Positions 34,452 through 45,673 are shown, counted from the first letter of the stretch. The stretch: DNA of 64,000 nucleotides from Metabacillus rhizolycopersici (GCF_020075705.1 NZ_JAIQUM010000003.1:94547-158546), one strand, 5' to 3'. Made by a program: numbers and translations. Notes: generated by a model not told the origin, from the letters alone.

Positions 34452-34567
34452 CGCAAAATTCCTCCTAAATAAACCTAATTTTCTGATACAGAAAAGTATA
34501 TCATTCCTAGCTTGACCGGAATATTCAGAAATATGTAAAGTCCACATGATCACTTTTCACATTTTAT

Positions 34568-34596
34568 AGCATACCAATATATGCGGGAAACGGCAA
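34568..34596 (-). promoter_or_regulatory. Candidate promoter of fbaA
   Basis: TTGCCG (34591-34596), a 17-base spacer and TATGCT (34568-34573) on the minus strand. A second candidate with an extended -10 (TGATATACT) lies nearer the gene. Confidence 0.55.
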
Positions 34597-34631
34597 CAAT
34601 TCGACAAAAATTTGGACAATTCCTTGTCAAT

Positions 34632-35006
34632 TTAATTTGCCTTAAGAGGTAAGTACTTTTTTACAGCTTCACGAATTTCATCGATATCAAAAGGTTTTGC
34701 AAAATGAATAAGCGCACCTAAATCCTTTGCTTCTTGGATCATATCTAATTCACCATATGCAGTCATGATGATCACACGGATATCTTGATCAATCACTTTC
34801 ATTCTTTTTAAAATTTCGATTCCATCCATACCAGGAATTTTCATATCTAATAAGACTAAATCAGGAGAATGATTTTCAACAATTTCCAACGCTTGAAATC
34901 CACTAGCAGCTTGAAATGTTTGGTATCCCTCTTTTTGAAAAACTTCATTTAATAAAATGCGAATTCCGTACTGATCGTCCACTATTAATATTTTTTCCTT
35001 TAACAT
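34632..35006 (-). CDS. spo0F: Sporulation response regulator Spo0F
   Basis: A single-domain receiver of the sporulation phosphorelay, taking phosphate from KinA-E and passing it to Spo0B. It is 124 aa with no output domain. The acidic pair is D10-D11 and the phosphorylated residue D54 ([13 protein letters not shown]). The conserved Thr (MTAYGE) and Lys (FAKPFD) are present. It lies upstream of fbaA and divergent from ywjG. Confidence 0.97.
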   Translation of the reverse strand: MLKEKILIVDDQYGIRILLNEVFQKEGYQTFQAASGFQALEIVENHSPDLVLLDMKIPGMDGIEILKRMKVIDQDIRVIIMTAYGELDMIQEAKDLGALIHFAKPFDIDEIREAVKKYLPLKAN

Positions 35007-35078
35007 GACTACACCTCAGATTTATTTTTGTATTTAGGTAAGGAGACGCAATCCACTTACCCAATTTATCCTTACTTA

Positions 35079-35235
35079 GAAAAGCGCAAGCTCCTTGTTT
35101 AGCCTCAGGCAAATAAGACAATCAGGAATAGAAGGTGTTTTTTACCTTCAATTCCTGATTGGCTGTAGACCCTAGAGGGGCTAGGCACTGGAGCTAGACA
35201 TCAAAACTAAGTACAAAAACTTATACTTTCTTATC
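35079..35235 (+). repeat. R1 repeat, copy 15 (full length)
   Basis: The tip stem is atcaggaat/attcctgat. The long AT tail ends in tatactttcttatc. It lies between spo0F and ywjG, possibly within the spo0F leader. The remaining 280 bp to ywjG are AT-rich and should hold the divergent promoters; I could not settle on a sigma-H site. Confidence 0.9.
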
Positions 35236-35515
35236 TTTAAAAAAAGACTAGTTAAATGAAATGGATTGATTGTGCATGAAGGACATTTATACTATATATT
35301 CTATGTTATTCTGTCCTAAACCACAATTCCCTGCATCCATTTGCCAACAATTTTTTCTTTATTTTTACATATTTCTATCTATTATACAGTAAAACGCTTA
35401 CTTATTTAATTAGATTTTGAAAATTAAGTGCAGAGACAGTGTTTCTTTCAGATTGTATTACTTTTCGTTATAATACCTTATAAATGTTAAATGTGGAAGG
35501 AGATCTATCTATTCA

Positions 35516-36058
35516 ATGATGAAAATATTTACAACCCAATTAACCGGGCACTTTAATCGAATTTTAGATCAGGAAGAAATGAATATAGAGGACAGTGCAA
35601 GACTTCTAGCTCAGGCGTTAATTGGCGAAGGGTCCATTTACATATATGGCTTCAATGAGCTTAACGGTGTCGTTTTAGAGGCTTTATCAAGTTCTGAACC
35701 TTTAATGCGTGCTGTGCCGCTCCTCGATAGCGATGGACAAGTCAAAAAACTATCATCACGGGATCGCGCCCTACTTTTTACCTATCGTTCGACAGACGAG
35801 GAAGCAATTTCAATTGCCAAAGGTCTTTCAGAGCAAGGTATTCAAACCGTCGGCGTCTCAGCCTTGATTAAAAATACAGATGAAGGATTGGAAACAATAA
35901 CAGATCTACACGTTGATGCCAAACTTCGTCAACCATTGATTCCAGATGATAAAGGTGAACGATACGGCTATCCAGCATTAATGACATCCCTCTACGTGTA
36001 TTATGCGATTAGCTTCACAATTAAGGAAATTATGAATGAATATGAGGATGAAGATTAA
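35516..36058 (+). CDS. ywjG: YwjG family protein (DUF2529)
   Basis: A 180-aa protein with a sugar-isomerase-like (SIS) fold by sequence appearance: an ARLLAQALIGEGSIYIYGF segment near residue 27, then a nucleotide-fold-like second half. The function is unknown. AAGGAGAT lies about 13 bases before the ATG, a long spacing. The order spo0F, ywjG, pyrG is conserved in Bacillus. An R1 repeat starts at the base after the stop codon. Confidence 0.82.
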   Translation: MMKIFTTQLTGHFNRILDQEEMNIEDSARLLAQALIGEGSIYIYGFNELNGVVLEALSSSEPLMRAVPLLDSDGQVKKLSSRDRALLFTYRSTDEEAISIAKGLSEQGIQTVGVSALIKNTDEGLETITDLHVDAKLRQPLIPDDKGERYGYPALMTSLYVYYAISFTIKEIMNEYEDED

Positions 36059-36219
36059 GAAAAGCGCAAGCGCCTTGTTCAGCCTCAGGCATGGCATAAG
36101 ACGCACATGAATAGAAGGCGTTCTTTGCCTTCAATTCATGTGTGGCTTATGACCCCGAGGGGCTAGTCCGCTTGCGCTAGACACCAAAACTACGATTAAA
36201 AAACTTATACTTTCTTATC
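36059..36219 (+). repeat. R1 repeat, copy 16 (between ywjG stop and terminator)
   Basis: Its first base follows the ywjG TAA directly. The tip stem is cacatgaat/attcatgtg. The ywjG terminator comes 11 bases after its tail, so it is transcribed as the 3' untranslated region of ywjG. The copy at 38238-38393 is almost identical. Confidence 0.92.
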
Positions 36220-36230
36220 TTGAAACTATG

Positions 36231-36259
36231 AGCAATTAGCGCTGACTAATTGCTTTTTT
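36231..36259 (+). terminator. ywjG terminator
   Basis: AGCAATTAG (36231-36239) pairs with CTAATTGCT (36246-36254), followed by TTTTTATT. Confidence 0.9.
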
Positions 36260-36282
36260 ATTATGTCTTTTTAAGGGAAGCC

Positions 36283-36376
36283 CATCAATTTTTCGGATAA
36301 TCTATCAACTTTCAGCAAAAATCTATCAACTTTCGGGAATAATCTATCAACTTTTCAACACAATCTATCATTCGAC
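36283..36376 (-). repeat. R4 21-bp array, locus 3
   Basis: ATCTATC begins at 36300, 36321, 36342 and 36363, exactly every 21 bases. A related unit (atcaatttttcgg) starts at 36284. On the minus strand the unit reads like ttcccgaaagttgatagat. It lies between the converging ywjG and pyrG terminators. Confidence 0.8.
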
Positions 36377-36417
36377 AAAATACAACTCCACCACAACTTC
36401 CTAAAAAGCACAAAAAA

Positions 36418-36453
36418 AGCTAACTTACCTTTTATCCAAAGATAAGCTAGCTT
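36418..36453 (-). terminator. pyrG terminator
   Basis: AAGCTAACTTAC (36418-36429) pairs with GATAAGCTAGCTT (36441-36453) with small mismatches. TTTTTTTGTG follows on the minus strand. Confidence 0.85.
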
Positions 36454-36459
36454 GTATGA

Positions 36460-38082
<1,623 letters not shown>

Positions 38083-38168
38083 TCAAGAAGCTTGTTTGTT
38101 TTTATTGTGTACAAAAGACGTATAGCGTATTACAACCACTATCTAAAATGAAGAAAAAGTGGAATAAA

Positions 38169-38237
38169 GAAAAGCGCAAGCGCCTTGCCAAAGCTAGACA
38201 CTCAAACTCAGTCAGTCATTACCACTTTCTACACTAA
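38169..38237 (+). repeat. R1 repeat, copy 17 (fragment)
   Basis: gaaaagcgcaagcgccttg is joined to gctagacactcaaac and an AT tail. The whole stem region is deleted. Confidence 0.75.
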
Positions 38238-38393
38238 GAAAAGCGCAAGCGCCTTGTTCAGCCTCAGGCATGGCATAAGACGCACATGAATAGAAGGCGT
38301 TCTTTGCCTTCAATTCATGTGTGACTTATGACCCCGAGGGGCTAGTCCGCTTGCGCTAGACACCAAAACTACGATCAAAAAACTTATCTTATC
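38238..38393 (+). repeat. R1 repeat, copy 18 (near-identical to copy 16)
   Basis: The tip stem is cacatgaat/attcatgtg, and the core differs from copy 16 by only a few bases. This suggests recent duplication or gene conversion across 2.2 kb spanning pyrG. Confidence 0.92.
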
Positions 38394-38411
38394 TTTTTTT
38401 AAAAAAAGAAA

Positions 38412-38440
38412 GCTCCCTTCCAAATAAGTTGAAAGGGAGC
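38412..38440 (-). terminator. rpoE terminator
   Basis: GCTCCCTTC (38412-38420) pairs with GAAAGGGAGC (38431-38440). TTTCTTTTTTT follows on the minus strand. Confidence 0.9.
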
Positions 38441-38531
38441 AGGAAATGTATAATATATACAAACGATTGCTTTTTTAGAGCCCAAAATAGATTCTACCTA
38501 GTTAAAAAAAGAAAGTCAAGACGATTTAATC

Positions 38532-39071
38532 TTATTTTTCTTCCTCTTCATCATCTAGATCGTCATCTTCATCGTCTTCCTCATCTAAATCGAATTCTTC
38601 ATCGTCTTCGAGGAGATCATCATCATCGTCGTCATCAAAGTCGTCGTCTTCTAACTCATCGTCCACATCATCGAAGTCATCTTCTTCTAAATCGTCTTCT
38701 TCCTCAGCCTCATCGAAATCATCAAATTCATCGATTTCATCGAAATCATCATCTTTCGCTTTTTTCGCCTTTTTCTTCTTCGGCTTAACTGCTGGGACAA
38801 TTTCTTCTTCGATTTGCTCATATGGGTACCAAGTACGTAACCCCCACATGTTTTCGCCAACACAAATGAAGCGGCCATCAATATTAATATCTGTATAAAA
38901 TTGAGCAATTTTATCTTCTACTTGTTGTTTCGATAAACCAAGTAGAGTTGCTATTTCTTCTACTAATTCACTAAAAACATACGGCTTTTTGCCCTCTACG
39001 AAAAGTTCATAGGCAACTTCTACCATTGCCATTTCTTTGATTTGTTCTTCTGTTAATTGCTTTAAACTCAA
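38532..39071 (-). CDS. rpoE: RNA polymerase delta subunit
   Basis: It raises RNA polymerase specificity and recycling. The protein is 179 aa. The folded N-terminal HARE-type domain ([23 protein letters not shown] to [11 protein letters not shown], about residues 1-87) precedes a Lys-rich stretch and a long tail of Asp and Glu. The frame runs to an ATG at 39101, but AAGGAAG and family alignment favour a TTG start at 39071. It lies upstream of pyrG, as in B. subtilis. Confidence 0.93.
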   Translation of the reverse strand: MSLKQLTEEQIKEMAMVEVAYELFVEGKKPYVFSELVEEIATLLGLSKQQVEDKIAQFYTDINIDGRFICVGENMWGLRTWYPYEQIEEEIVPAVKPKKKKAKKAKDDDFDEIDEFDDFDEAEEEDDLEEDDFDDVDDELEDDDFDDDDDDDLLEDDEEFDLDEEDDEDDDLDDEEEEK

Positions 39072-39145
39072 GTTAAGGCACTTCCTTTCAAGGTCAATCA
39101 TCTATTTAATCAAGTAACTAATTATAATCTTTCATGCTATGTATA

Positions 39146-39235
39146 AAAGCGTAAGTGCATTGGCCAATAAAGTGTTCTTTCCTCACAATTTTAGAAGGAC
39201 TAAGCACTCGGCTTTCTGTCAAGCGCTCATCTACA
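39146..39235 (+). repeat. Possible decayed R1 copy (19)
   Basis: aagcgtaagtgc near the left and gtgttcttt with actaagcactcgg further on recall R1, but most stems are lost. The rest of the gap to 39599 shows nothing certain. Confidence 0.35.
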
Positions 39236-39599
39236 TGACAAGAATTTAATCATATAAAAACGATTCTAAATATGCTTGCAAATCATACCATTCATTATAA
39301 ACAAATTCTAGCAGTTTATGCCACATATATTACATAAAATATACACAAAAGTACATTTGCACTTTTGCGGATGATATTCACAACTCTTTTCGTCTTGATT
39401 ATACAGGTTGCTAGTGCTTCTAAAAGGTTGATTAATCGCTTGCTTTAAGTAAGTTCTTTGCATTCTCTTATTTCTCGAGGAATGAGATATCAATCGACTT
39501 GATGCCGTTACAAAACGAATGGAATGCTTTGGTTTATAATGACATCAAGCCACATTTCTAGATTTAGTGAATCACTAGCCTAAGGTTCTCAAGGTGCTT
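39236..39599. other. Gap downstream of the TetR gene
   Basis: About 360 AT-rich bases. A distant inverted pair, cttgatg (near 39500) and catcaag (near 39543), could be a weak terminator for the TetR gene. No open frame here has a ribosome binding site. Confidence 0.35.
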
Positions 39600-40223
39600 C
39601 TATTTTTTGTAGATGCCTTGTAAGATAATTTTGGTTTGAAGTTCAATATATTGATCATGCGTATAGATTTTTTGAAGTTCCCACCTCCTGAACGCCCACA
39701 TTTGTCCTTGAACAACGATGTTATGGGCAATTAACTCACACTCTTGCTCTGATAATGTTAATTCTCCACTTTCAACACAGCTTTCAATAATCTCCTTAAA
39801 AATAGTTGCCAAATTTGTCTCTTTTTTCAGCACATACGGAAGGGCTTCTTTTGATAAGGATTTCGTTTCTTGATACATGATTAGGACTTCATCTTGCATA
39901 TCGCACATGACTTTGAAATAGCTTTTGATCGCTTGCTTTAAGCTTTCGATTGTCCCTAGCTTTATATCGATATCTTGTTCGAGCCTCATATGAACTTGGT
40001 CATAAATTGTATCGCAGACCAAGTACAGCACATCCTCCTTTTGACGAATGTATTCATATAATGTCCCGATGCTAAAGCCTGCTGCGCGGGCAATTTCCCT
40101 TGTCGTTGTCTGATGAAAACCTTTCTCTTTAAAAAGGGTTACCGCTCCTTTTACCATCTGACCTCTTCGCTTTTCGATTAATCTCTCATCTTTTACAGAT
40201 GCAAGCACCTTACTCTTTTTCAT
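39600..40223 (-). CDS. TetR-family regulator, FadR-like
   Basis: Probable repressor of the adjoining fatty-acid degradation genes. The 207-aa protein has an N-terminal helix-turn-helix (GFHQTTTREIARAAGFSIGTLYEYI, about residues 35-59) and an all-helical ligand domain. By analogy with Bacillus FadR, long-chain acyl-CoA would release it from DNA. It is downstream of acdA and may be the last gene of that operon. Two matching palindromes, TGARTG-N2-CRTTCA, lie in the thl and fadF promoters. Whether it is orthologous to B. subtilis FadR I cannot say. Confidence 0.8.
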   Translation of the reverse strand: MKKSKVLASVKDERLIEKRRGQMVKGAVTLFKEKGFHQTTTREIARAAGFSIGTLYEYIRQKEDVLYLVCDTIYDQVHMRLEQDIDIKLGTIESLKQAIKSYFKVMCDMQDEVLIMYQETKSLSKEALPYVLKKETNLATIFKEIIESCVESGELTLSEQECELIAHNIVVQGQMWAFRRWELQKIYTHDQYIELQTKIILQGIYKK

Positions 40224-40388
40224 CTACTCCCCACCTATCTTGTAGGTAAGGGGACAGAACCCGCTTCCCCTTTATTCAAAACTAGATTCGTTGCATTACC
40301 TACGTATATAGTTTGCTAATTCCCTCCCTAACTTGAAGTGAGGCTTGTAGGCATACACTCTATTTCGTCCCTCTTTCAAAGGATAGGT

Positions 40389-40467
40389 ATAAATTTTTGA
40401 CTTAGTTTTCATGTCCAACGCAAGCGTCTTATTTGCCCGAGGCTGATCAAGGTGCTTGCGCTTTTCT
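40389..40467 (-). repeat. R1 repeat, copy 20 (short, reversed)
   Basis: In reverse orientation, gaaaagcgcaagcaccttg, atcagcctcgggcaaataag and gcttgcgttggac are visible, followed by the AT tail. The middle arm is missing. It lies between acdA and the TetR gene. Confidence 0.8.
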
Positions 40468-40491
40468 TAACGTGATCTGAATTCGCCATCT

Positions 40492-41631
40492 TCATTTTGT
40501 GAGCATCCGCGCTAGTACCAGGCGTTGAATTTCCTGTGTACCTTCATAGATTTGCGTGATTTTTGCATCTCTCATATAACGTTCTACTGGATAATCCTTT
40601 GTGTAGCCATAACCGCCAAATACTTGAACAGCTTCCGTCGTCACTTTCATCGCAGTATCACCAGCGAATAACTTAGACATAGCTGATGCCTTCCCGTATG
40701 GTAGGCCTTCAGATTCGAGCCATGCCGCTTGATAGGTTAACAGGCGGGCTGCTTCGATGCTTGTTGCCATATTAGCAAGTTTAAAACTAATCCCTTGTTG
40801 GGCGGCAATTGGTTTCCCGAACTGTTCACGCGCTTTCGCATAAGCAACTGCCGCATCTAGTGCTCCTTGCGCAATACCGACAGCTTGTGCGGCAATACCA
40901 TTTCTCCCACCATCTAATGTCATCATTGCAATTTTAAAGCCTTCACCAATTTTACCTAGGACATTTTCTTGTGGCACTTTACAATCTTGAAACACGATCT
41001 CTGTTGTAGGCGAAGAACGTATGCCTAGTTTCCTTTCCTTTTTCCCAATTGAAAATCCCTCGAAATCTTTTTCGATAATAAAAGCGGTTGTTCCTAAATG
41101 CTTACTTGATGGATCAGTCTTCGCAAAGACAATGTAAATATCAGCTATTCCACCGTTTGTGATAAATAGTTTCGATCCATTAAGGTGATAGTTTTCCCCT
41201 ACTAATGTAGCCGTTGTTTTCATCGCTGCTGCATCAGATCCAGAGCCTGACTCGGTTAATCCATATGCACCGATCTTCTCTCCTAATGCCATTGGTTTTA
41301 AGTATTTTTGCTTTTGTTCTTCTGTTCCGAACTTGTGTAATGGCCATCCCGCTAAAGATGTATGAGCAGAAAGGGTAACACCTGTTGCTGCACATACTCT
41401 TGAAAGTTCTTCAATCGCTAAACAATAGGATAGATAATCGCTGCCGATCCCACCATATTCTTCGCCCCAAGGGATGCCCGTTAATCCTAAATCGGCCATT
41501 TTTTCAAAGATACTAAGGTCAAATCGTTCTTGATCATCGCGCTCAGCTGCTGTTGGTTCTACCTCCTTTTTAGCAAAGTCGCGTACGGTCTTTCTGATCA
41601 TTTCATGCTCCTCAGATAGCTTGAAGTCCAT
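40492..41631 (-). CDS. acdA: Acyl-CoA dehydrogenase AcdA
   Basis: An FAD enzyme for the first oxidation of beta-oxidation. It is 379 aa. The FAD and substrate motifs are [20 protein letters not shown] and FITNGG. The catalytic Glu is in [13 protein letters not shown] near the C-terminus. It is nearly colinear with B. subtilis AcdA. It lies 18 bp after a second acyl-CoA dehydrogenase gene, in an apparent thl-hbd-acd-acdA-tetR operon. Confidence 0.94.
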   Translation of the reverse strand: MDFKLSEEHEMIRKTVRDFAKKEVEPTAAERDDQERFDLSIFEKMADLGLTGIPWGEEYGGIGSDYLSYCLAIEELSRVCAATGVTLSAHTSLAGWPLHKFGTEEQKQKYLKPMALGEKIGAYGLTESGSGSDAAAMKTTATLVGENYHLNGSKLFITNGGIADIYIVFAKTDPSSKHLGTTAFIIEKDFEGFSIGKKERKLGIRSSPTTEIVFQDCKVPQENVLGKIGEGFKIAMMTLDGGRNGIAAQAVGIAQGALDAAVAYAKAREQFGKPIAAQQGISFKLANMATSIEAARLLTYQAAWLESEGLPYGKASAMSKLFAGDTAMKVTTEAVQVFGGYGYTKDYPVERYMRDAKITQIYEGTQEIQRLVLARMLTK

Positions 41632-41649
41632 GTTGTCGTCCCCCGATTT

Positions 41650-42780
41650 TTACTTTTCTTTTAGTAAGTGCTTGCTGATGACAATTCGCTGTATTTCACT
41701 TGTGCCTTCGTAAATTTCACAAACCTTTGCATCGCGAAAATATCTTTCTACGGGGAAATCCTTTGTAAACCCTAAGCCTCCGAATATTTGAACAGCTTCT
41801 GTCGTTACCTCCATCGCTATTTTTGATGCAAATAGCTTTGCCATTGCCGCTTGCTTGCCACAAGGAAGATTATGTTCTTTTCGGTAAGCTGCTTGATAGA
41901 CTAATAGTTCTGCTACGTTCACATTTGTCGCCATATCTGCAAGCTTTAACTGCATGACTTGCCCGCTCGCTGTCGGCTTTTCAACCTGACGCTCCGCTTT
42001 TATAAAGGATGTCGCCTGTTCTAATGCTGCTTCTGCAATTCCTAACGCCTGGGCCGCGATCCCGATTCTCCCACCATCGAGATTTGCCATTGCAATTTTA
42101 AAGCCTTTCCCTTCTTCACCTAAAAGATTTTCAATCGGTACTTTCGCATCCTCAAATAAGAGCTGTACTGTTCTAGAACCATTTAGACCCATTTTGCGTT
42201 CATCTTTTCCAATAATCAATCCAGGTGTATTGTTATCAACAATAAACGCCGATATCTCAGTGCTCCCTGTTTTCGCAAACACGATATACGTATCCGCTTC
42301 CCCGCCATTTGTTATAAATATCTTTGAACCATTTAAAAGATAGTAATCATCCTTCTTCACTGCACGTGTTTTCATACTAGCAGCATCTGAGCCAGAGCTT
42401 GGTTCTGTTAAGCAAAATGCCCCCAGCTTCTCACCCTTGGCGAGCTTCGTTACATATTTTTTCTTTTGTGGTTCTGTACCAAACGTTAAAATTGGTAAGG
42501 TTCCAACCGATGTATGAACAGATAAAATAACGCCAAGCGTCGCGCTTATTTTCGATATCTCGTGGATTGCTATGATATAGGAGGTAAAGTCCTTACCAGC
42601 CCCTTCATATCGTTCAGGAATAGGGATGCCCATCAGACCAAGCGCACCCATTTTTTGCAGAAGCACTCTTGGAAATATTCCCTTTTCCATTTTTTCAACA
42701 AACGGCTCCACTTCTGACTTTGCAAATTCCCGAACTTTCTTAAGCATCATTCGTTGTTCTTCCGTAAAATGTAAATTCAC
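41650..42780 (-). CDS. Acyl-CoA dehydrogenase, second paralogue
   Basis: Same family as AcdA, 376 aa. [19 protein letters not shown] and the catalytic-Glu segment [13 protein letters not shown] are present. Chain-length specificity cannot be read from sequence. The start is GTG at 42780 ([12 protein letters not shown]), seven bases after AAGGAGTGG; 19 in-frame codons upstream run into an R1 repeat. The two R1 copies between it and hbd lie inside the presumed operon. Confidence 0.93.
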   Translation of the reverse strand: MNLHFTEEQRMMLKKVREFAKSEVEPFVEKMEKGIFPRVLLQKMGALGLMGIPIPERYEGAGKDFTSYIIAIHEISKISATLGVILSVHTSVGTLPILTFGTEPQKKKYVTKLAKGEKLGAFCLTEPSSGSDAASMKTRAVKKDDYYLLNGSKIFITNGGEADTYIVFAKTGSTEISAFIVDNNTPGLIIGKDERKMGLNGSRTVQLLFEDAKVPIENLLGEEGKGFKIAMANLDGGRIGIAAQALGIAEAALEQATSFIKAERQVEKPTASGQVMQLKLADMATNVNVAELLVYQAAYRKEHNLPCGKQAAMAKLFASKIAMEVTTEAVQIFGGLGFTKDFPVERYFRDAKVCEIYEGTSEIQRIVISKHLLKEK

Positions 42781-42800
42781 CAGATGCCACTCCTTTTTTA

Positions 42801-42954
42801 GAAAAGCGCAAGCGCCTTGTTCAGCCCCGACAAGCATAAGACGCTCAGGAATAGAAGGTGCTCTTTGCCTTCAATTCCTGAGTGGCTTATGACCTCGAGG
42901 GGCTAGGCGCTGGAGCTAGACACGAAAACTAAGTCAAAAATTTATACTCTTATC
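42801..42954 (+). repeat. R1 repeat, copy 21 (full length)
   Basis: The tip stem is ctcaggaat/attcctgag and the middle stem agccccga/tcgaggggct. It ends just before copy 22 and starts 14 bases upstream of a ribosome binding site. Confidence 0.92.
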
Positions 42955-42960
42955 TTTTTA

Positions 42961-43114
42961 GAAAAGCGCAAGGCGCCCGCTTATCGGCGACAAGCACAAG
43001 ACGAGCCGGCTGAAAGGTTGCTCTTTAACCTTTTGAGCGGATTGGCTTGTGACCTCGAGCCGATGGCGCCTTGCGCTGGACAATTCTCGAGGCCAAAACT
43101 TATAAATTCTGATA
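42961..43114 (+). repeat. R1 repeat, copy 22 (divergent subfamily)
   Basis: Same architecture with different bases: outer stem ggcgcc/ggcgcc, middle stem atcggc/gccgat, tip gaaaggtt/aacctttt. It carries the alternative tail ggacaattctc then aacttataaattctgata, seen also in copy 3. The next 100 bp (to 43231) may be a further decayed copy. Confidence 0.8.
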
Positions 43115-43231
43115 TTTTTTAAAAGCACGAGGCGGCCGGAACATCGTTTTTTCACTTCTAGACAGATTCCCAGAGGCTAATGTTGTCTCGCGCTACATCC
43201 AAGTCTTATACCCTCTCTCCTTTTCACCATT

Positions 43232-44080
43232 CTAATAGCTGTAAAATCCTCTACCCGTTTTTCTTCCTAGCCATCCAGCCTTTACGTATTTACGAAGCAA
43301 TGGACATGGACGATATTTGTCATCCCCGAAGCCTGCTTGAAGTGTTTCCATAATCAATAGGCACGTATCTAGGCCAATAAAGTCAGCTAACGCCAGCGGC
43401 CCCATTGGATGGTTCATTCCTAGCTTCATGACTTCATCAATTGCCTCTGGTGAAGCAACCCCTTCGTAAACGGTATAGATTGCTTCATTGATCATCGGCA
43501 TTAAAATTCGGTTTGAGACGAAGCCTGGAAAATCATTTACTTCGACAGGTACTTTTTTTAACCTTTTTGCGAGATCTCGTGTTTGCTCATAGACCTCATC
43601 AGCAGTTGCTAATCCCCGAATAATTTCGACTAATGCCATAACGGGAACAGGATTCATAAAGTGCATCCCGATAACTCTTTCTGGCTGTTTCGTGGCGGCA
43701 GCAATTTCCGTGATTGGTAAGGAAGATGTGTTCGTTGCTAAAATGGCCTGTTCGTTTGCTAATCGATCAAGCTCCTGAAATAACGCTGTTTTCACGTCCA
43801 TTTTTTCAACTACTGCTTCAATGACCATGTCACTTGAACTTGCGTTTGAAAGATCTAATGAGGTGGTAATTCTTTGAAGTGTTTCGTCCTTTTCTTGTCG
43901 TGATATTCGACCCTTTTCAAGTTGCTTTTGCAATTGTTTTTCAATAGATTGGTAACCTCTATTTAAAAATTCTTCTTTTAAATCGTGGAGAATGACAGTG
44001 AAATTAGCTTGTGCACACACTTGGGCAATTCCTGCACCCATTTGCCCAGAACCGATGACCATAATCTTTTGAATATCCAT
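43232..44080 (-). CDS. 3-Hydroxyacyl-CoA (3-hydroxybutyryl-CoA) dehydrogenase
   Basis: NAD-dependent oxidation of 3-hydroxyacyl-CoA. It is 282 aa, a stand-alone enzyme of the Hbd/MmgB type. The Rossmann motif [13 protein letters not shown] is near residue 8. The catalytic His-Glu pair is in [18 protein letters not shown], and [19 protein letters not shown] is the family signature. The ATG at 44080 (MDIQKIM) is preferred to 44086, which abuts the ribosome binding site AAGGGGGG. It lies 27 bp after thl. Confidence 0.94.
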   Translation of the reverse strand: MDIQKIMVIGSGQMGAGIAQVCAQANFTVILHDLKEEFLNRGYQSIEKQLQKQLEKGRISRQEKDETLQRITTSLDLSNASSSDMVIEAVVEKMDVKTALFQELDRLANEQAILATNTSSLPITEIAAATKQPERVIGMHFMNPVPVMALVEIIRGLATADEVYEQTRDLAKRLKKVPVEVNDFPGFVSNRILMPMINEAIYTVYEGVASPEAIDEVMKLGMNHPMGPLALADFIGLDTCLLIMETLQAGFGDDKYRPCPLLRKYVKAGWLGRKTGRGFYSY

Positions 44081-44107
44081 CCTCATCCCCCCTTGTCATT
44101 TCGACGG

Positions 44108-45286
44108 TTACACTTCGATCATAATCGCGTCACCTTGGCCCCCACCACTACAAATGGCTGCAATCCCAATTCCTCCACCTCTTCGTTTTAATTCATGAAG
44201 TAATGTAATAATAATTCTTGCTCCGCTCGCGCCAATCGGATGACCTAACGCAATTGCGCCTCCATTTACATTCACTTTTTCTGGGGAAAGATTTGCAATT
44301 TGGTTCGTTGCTAATGCGACTGTTGCGAACGCTTCATTAATCTCGAACAAATCAATGTCGTTGATAGTTTTGCCTGTTTTTTGTAGAAGCTCATTAATGA
44401 CGAGGCCAGGTGTTTTCGGGAAATCCTTTGCTTCTAGCGCAACAGCTGTATGACCGATGATTGTCGCTAATGGTTTTCTTCCTTCCTTCTGTGCACGGTC
44501 AAGCCTCATGAGCACAAGTGCGCAAGCCCCATCATTAACGCCAGGTGCATTGCCTGCTGTCACTGTTCCATCGTGGTCAAATATAGGGGTTAATTTTGAA
44601 AGTTGTTCAAGTGAGGTATCTTTACGTGGTGCTTCGTCCCTTTCGATAAGGATTGGATCACCTTTCTTTTGCGGAACAGCTACTGGAACAATTTCTTCAC
44701 GCAGTAAGCCAGTTTCTTGCGCTTTGACGGCAAGCTGGTGGCTTCTTAATGCCCATTCATCTTGTTGTGCACGAGTGATCTTTAATTCAGCTGATGCCTG
44801 GTTGCCATATATGCCCATGTGTACCCCCGTGAAACTACACGTGAGCCCATCATGGATCATTAAGTCTTTGATAGTATCATTATTCATGTTCAATCCGAAA
44901 CGTACCTTTGGTAAGAGGTATGGTGCATGACTCATCGATTCCATCCCACCTGCTACGATCACTTCCTCATCACCTGCACGAATAATTTGATCGGCGAGCG
45001 TGACACTTCTTAACCCTGATGCACAGACTTTATTTATCGTCTCTGTTTTCACCTCCCAGGGAAGACCTGCATGACGCGCAGCTTGGCGTGAAGGGATTTG
45101 TCCTTGCCCACCTTGGAGGACATTACCTAAAATAACCTCCTGAACTTGTTCACTATCGACATTTGCGCGAAACAAAGCTTCTTTTATCGCCACTCCACCG
45201 AGCTCTGCTGCTGTTAATTGTGATAATGCTCCTAACAATTTGCCAACCGGTGTTCTTACCCCGCTTAATATCGCCGTTTTGATCAT
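44108..45286 (-). CDS. Acetyl-CoA acyltransferase (thiolase)
   Basis: It cleaves 3-ketoacyl-CoA or condenses two acetyl-CoA. It is 392 aa. The nucleophilic Cys is in NKVCASGLRSV (near residue 88). The His is in GGAIALGHPIGASGARI and the second Cys in AICSGGGQGDAI. It is the first gene of the operon, with its own promoter, operator and cre site upstream. Confidence 0.95.
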   Translation of the reverse strand: MIKTAILSGVRTPVGKLLGALSQLTAAELGGVAIKEALFRANVDSEQVQEVILGNVLQGGQGQIPSRQAARHAGLPWEVKTETINKVCASGLRSVTLADQIIRAGDEEVIVAGGMESMSHAPYLLPKVRFGLNMNNDTIKDLMIHDGLTCSFTGVHMGIYGNQASAELKITRAQQDEWALRSHQLAVKAQETGLLREEIVPVAVPQKKGDPILIERDEAPRKDTSLEQLSKLTPIFDHDGTVTAGNAPGVNDGACALVLMRLDRAQKEGRKPLATIIGHTAVALEAKDFPKTPGLVINELLQKTGKTINDIDLFEINEAFATVALATNQIANLSPEKVNVNGGAIALGHPIGASGARIIITLLHELKRRGGGIGIAAICSGGGQGDAIMIEV

Positions 45287-45329
45287 TCTTCTTCTCCCCT
45301 TTTTTTGAAATAGTATTTCAAAACAATTA

Positions 45330-45371
45330 AGATAGCGCTTACATTATAATTGAACGCTCACTCAATTTGAA
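45330..45371 (-). promoter_or_regulatory. thl promoter with TetR-type operator and cre site
   Basis: On the minus strand TTCAAA (45366-45371), a 17-base spacer and TATAAT (45343-45348). The spacer contains the imperfect palindrome TGAGTGAGCGTTCA (45351-45364). Just past the -10 lies TGTAAGCGCTATCT (45330-45343), matching the CcpA cre consensus TGWAANCGNTNWCA in all but the last base. Repression by the nearby TetR protein and by glucose is therefore likely. Confidence 0.68.
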
Positions 45372-45466
45372 GAGAATGCAAAGAGGAATCATCCCCTCTA
45401 TGCATCCTATGATTTGAAAATCACGTAAGTGCCTATCCTTAGTTAGGATGCAAACTCTTTTTTGTT

Positions 45467-45627
45467 GGCTGTTTTCTAAATGATTGTTGTTTTTGATGGG
45501 TTAGAAGCCCGATTCAAGAAAAAAGAACCAAAGTGGTTACGTGTCCAAATCCAGACTAATGGAGCCTAATCGGTCACTATTGATGGCACTCTATATGTCA
45601 ATAGCAACAAAGTTTGCGAAAACAGCC
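45467..45627. mobile_element. R2 MITE-like element, copy A
   Basis: 161 bp. The ends are GGCTGTTTTCTAAATGATTG and, inverted, GGCTGTTTTCGCAAACTTTG. It is flanked by an exact 8-bp direct duplication TTTTTGTT (45459-45466 and 45628-45635). It has no coding capacity. Confidence 0.85.
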
Positions 45628-45673
45628 TTTTTGTTTGAAGATAACGGGGACAGACTTATGTTAACTTTTTTTA

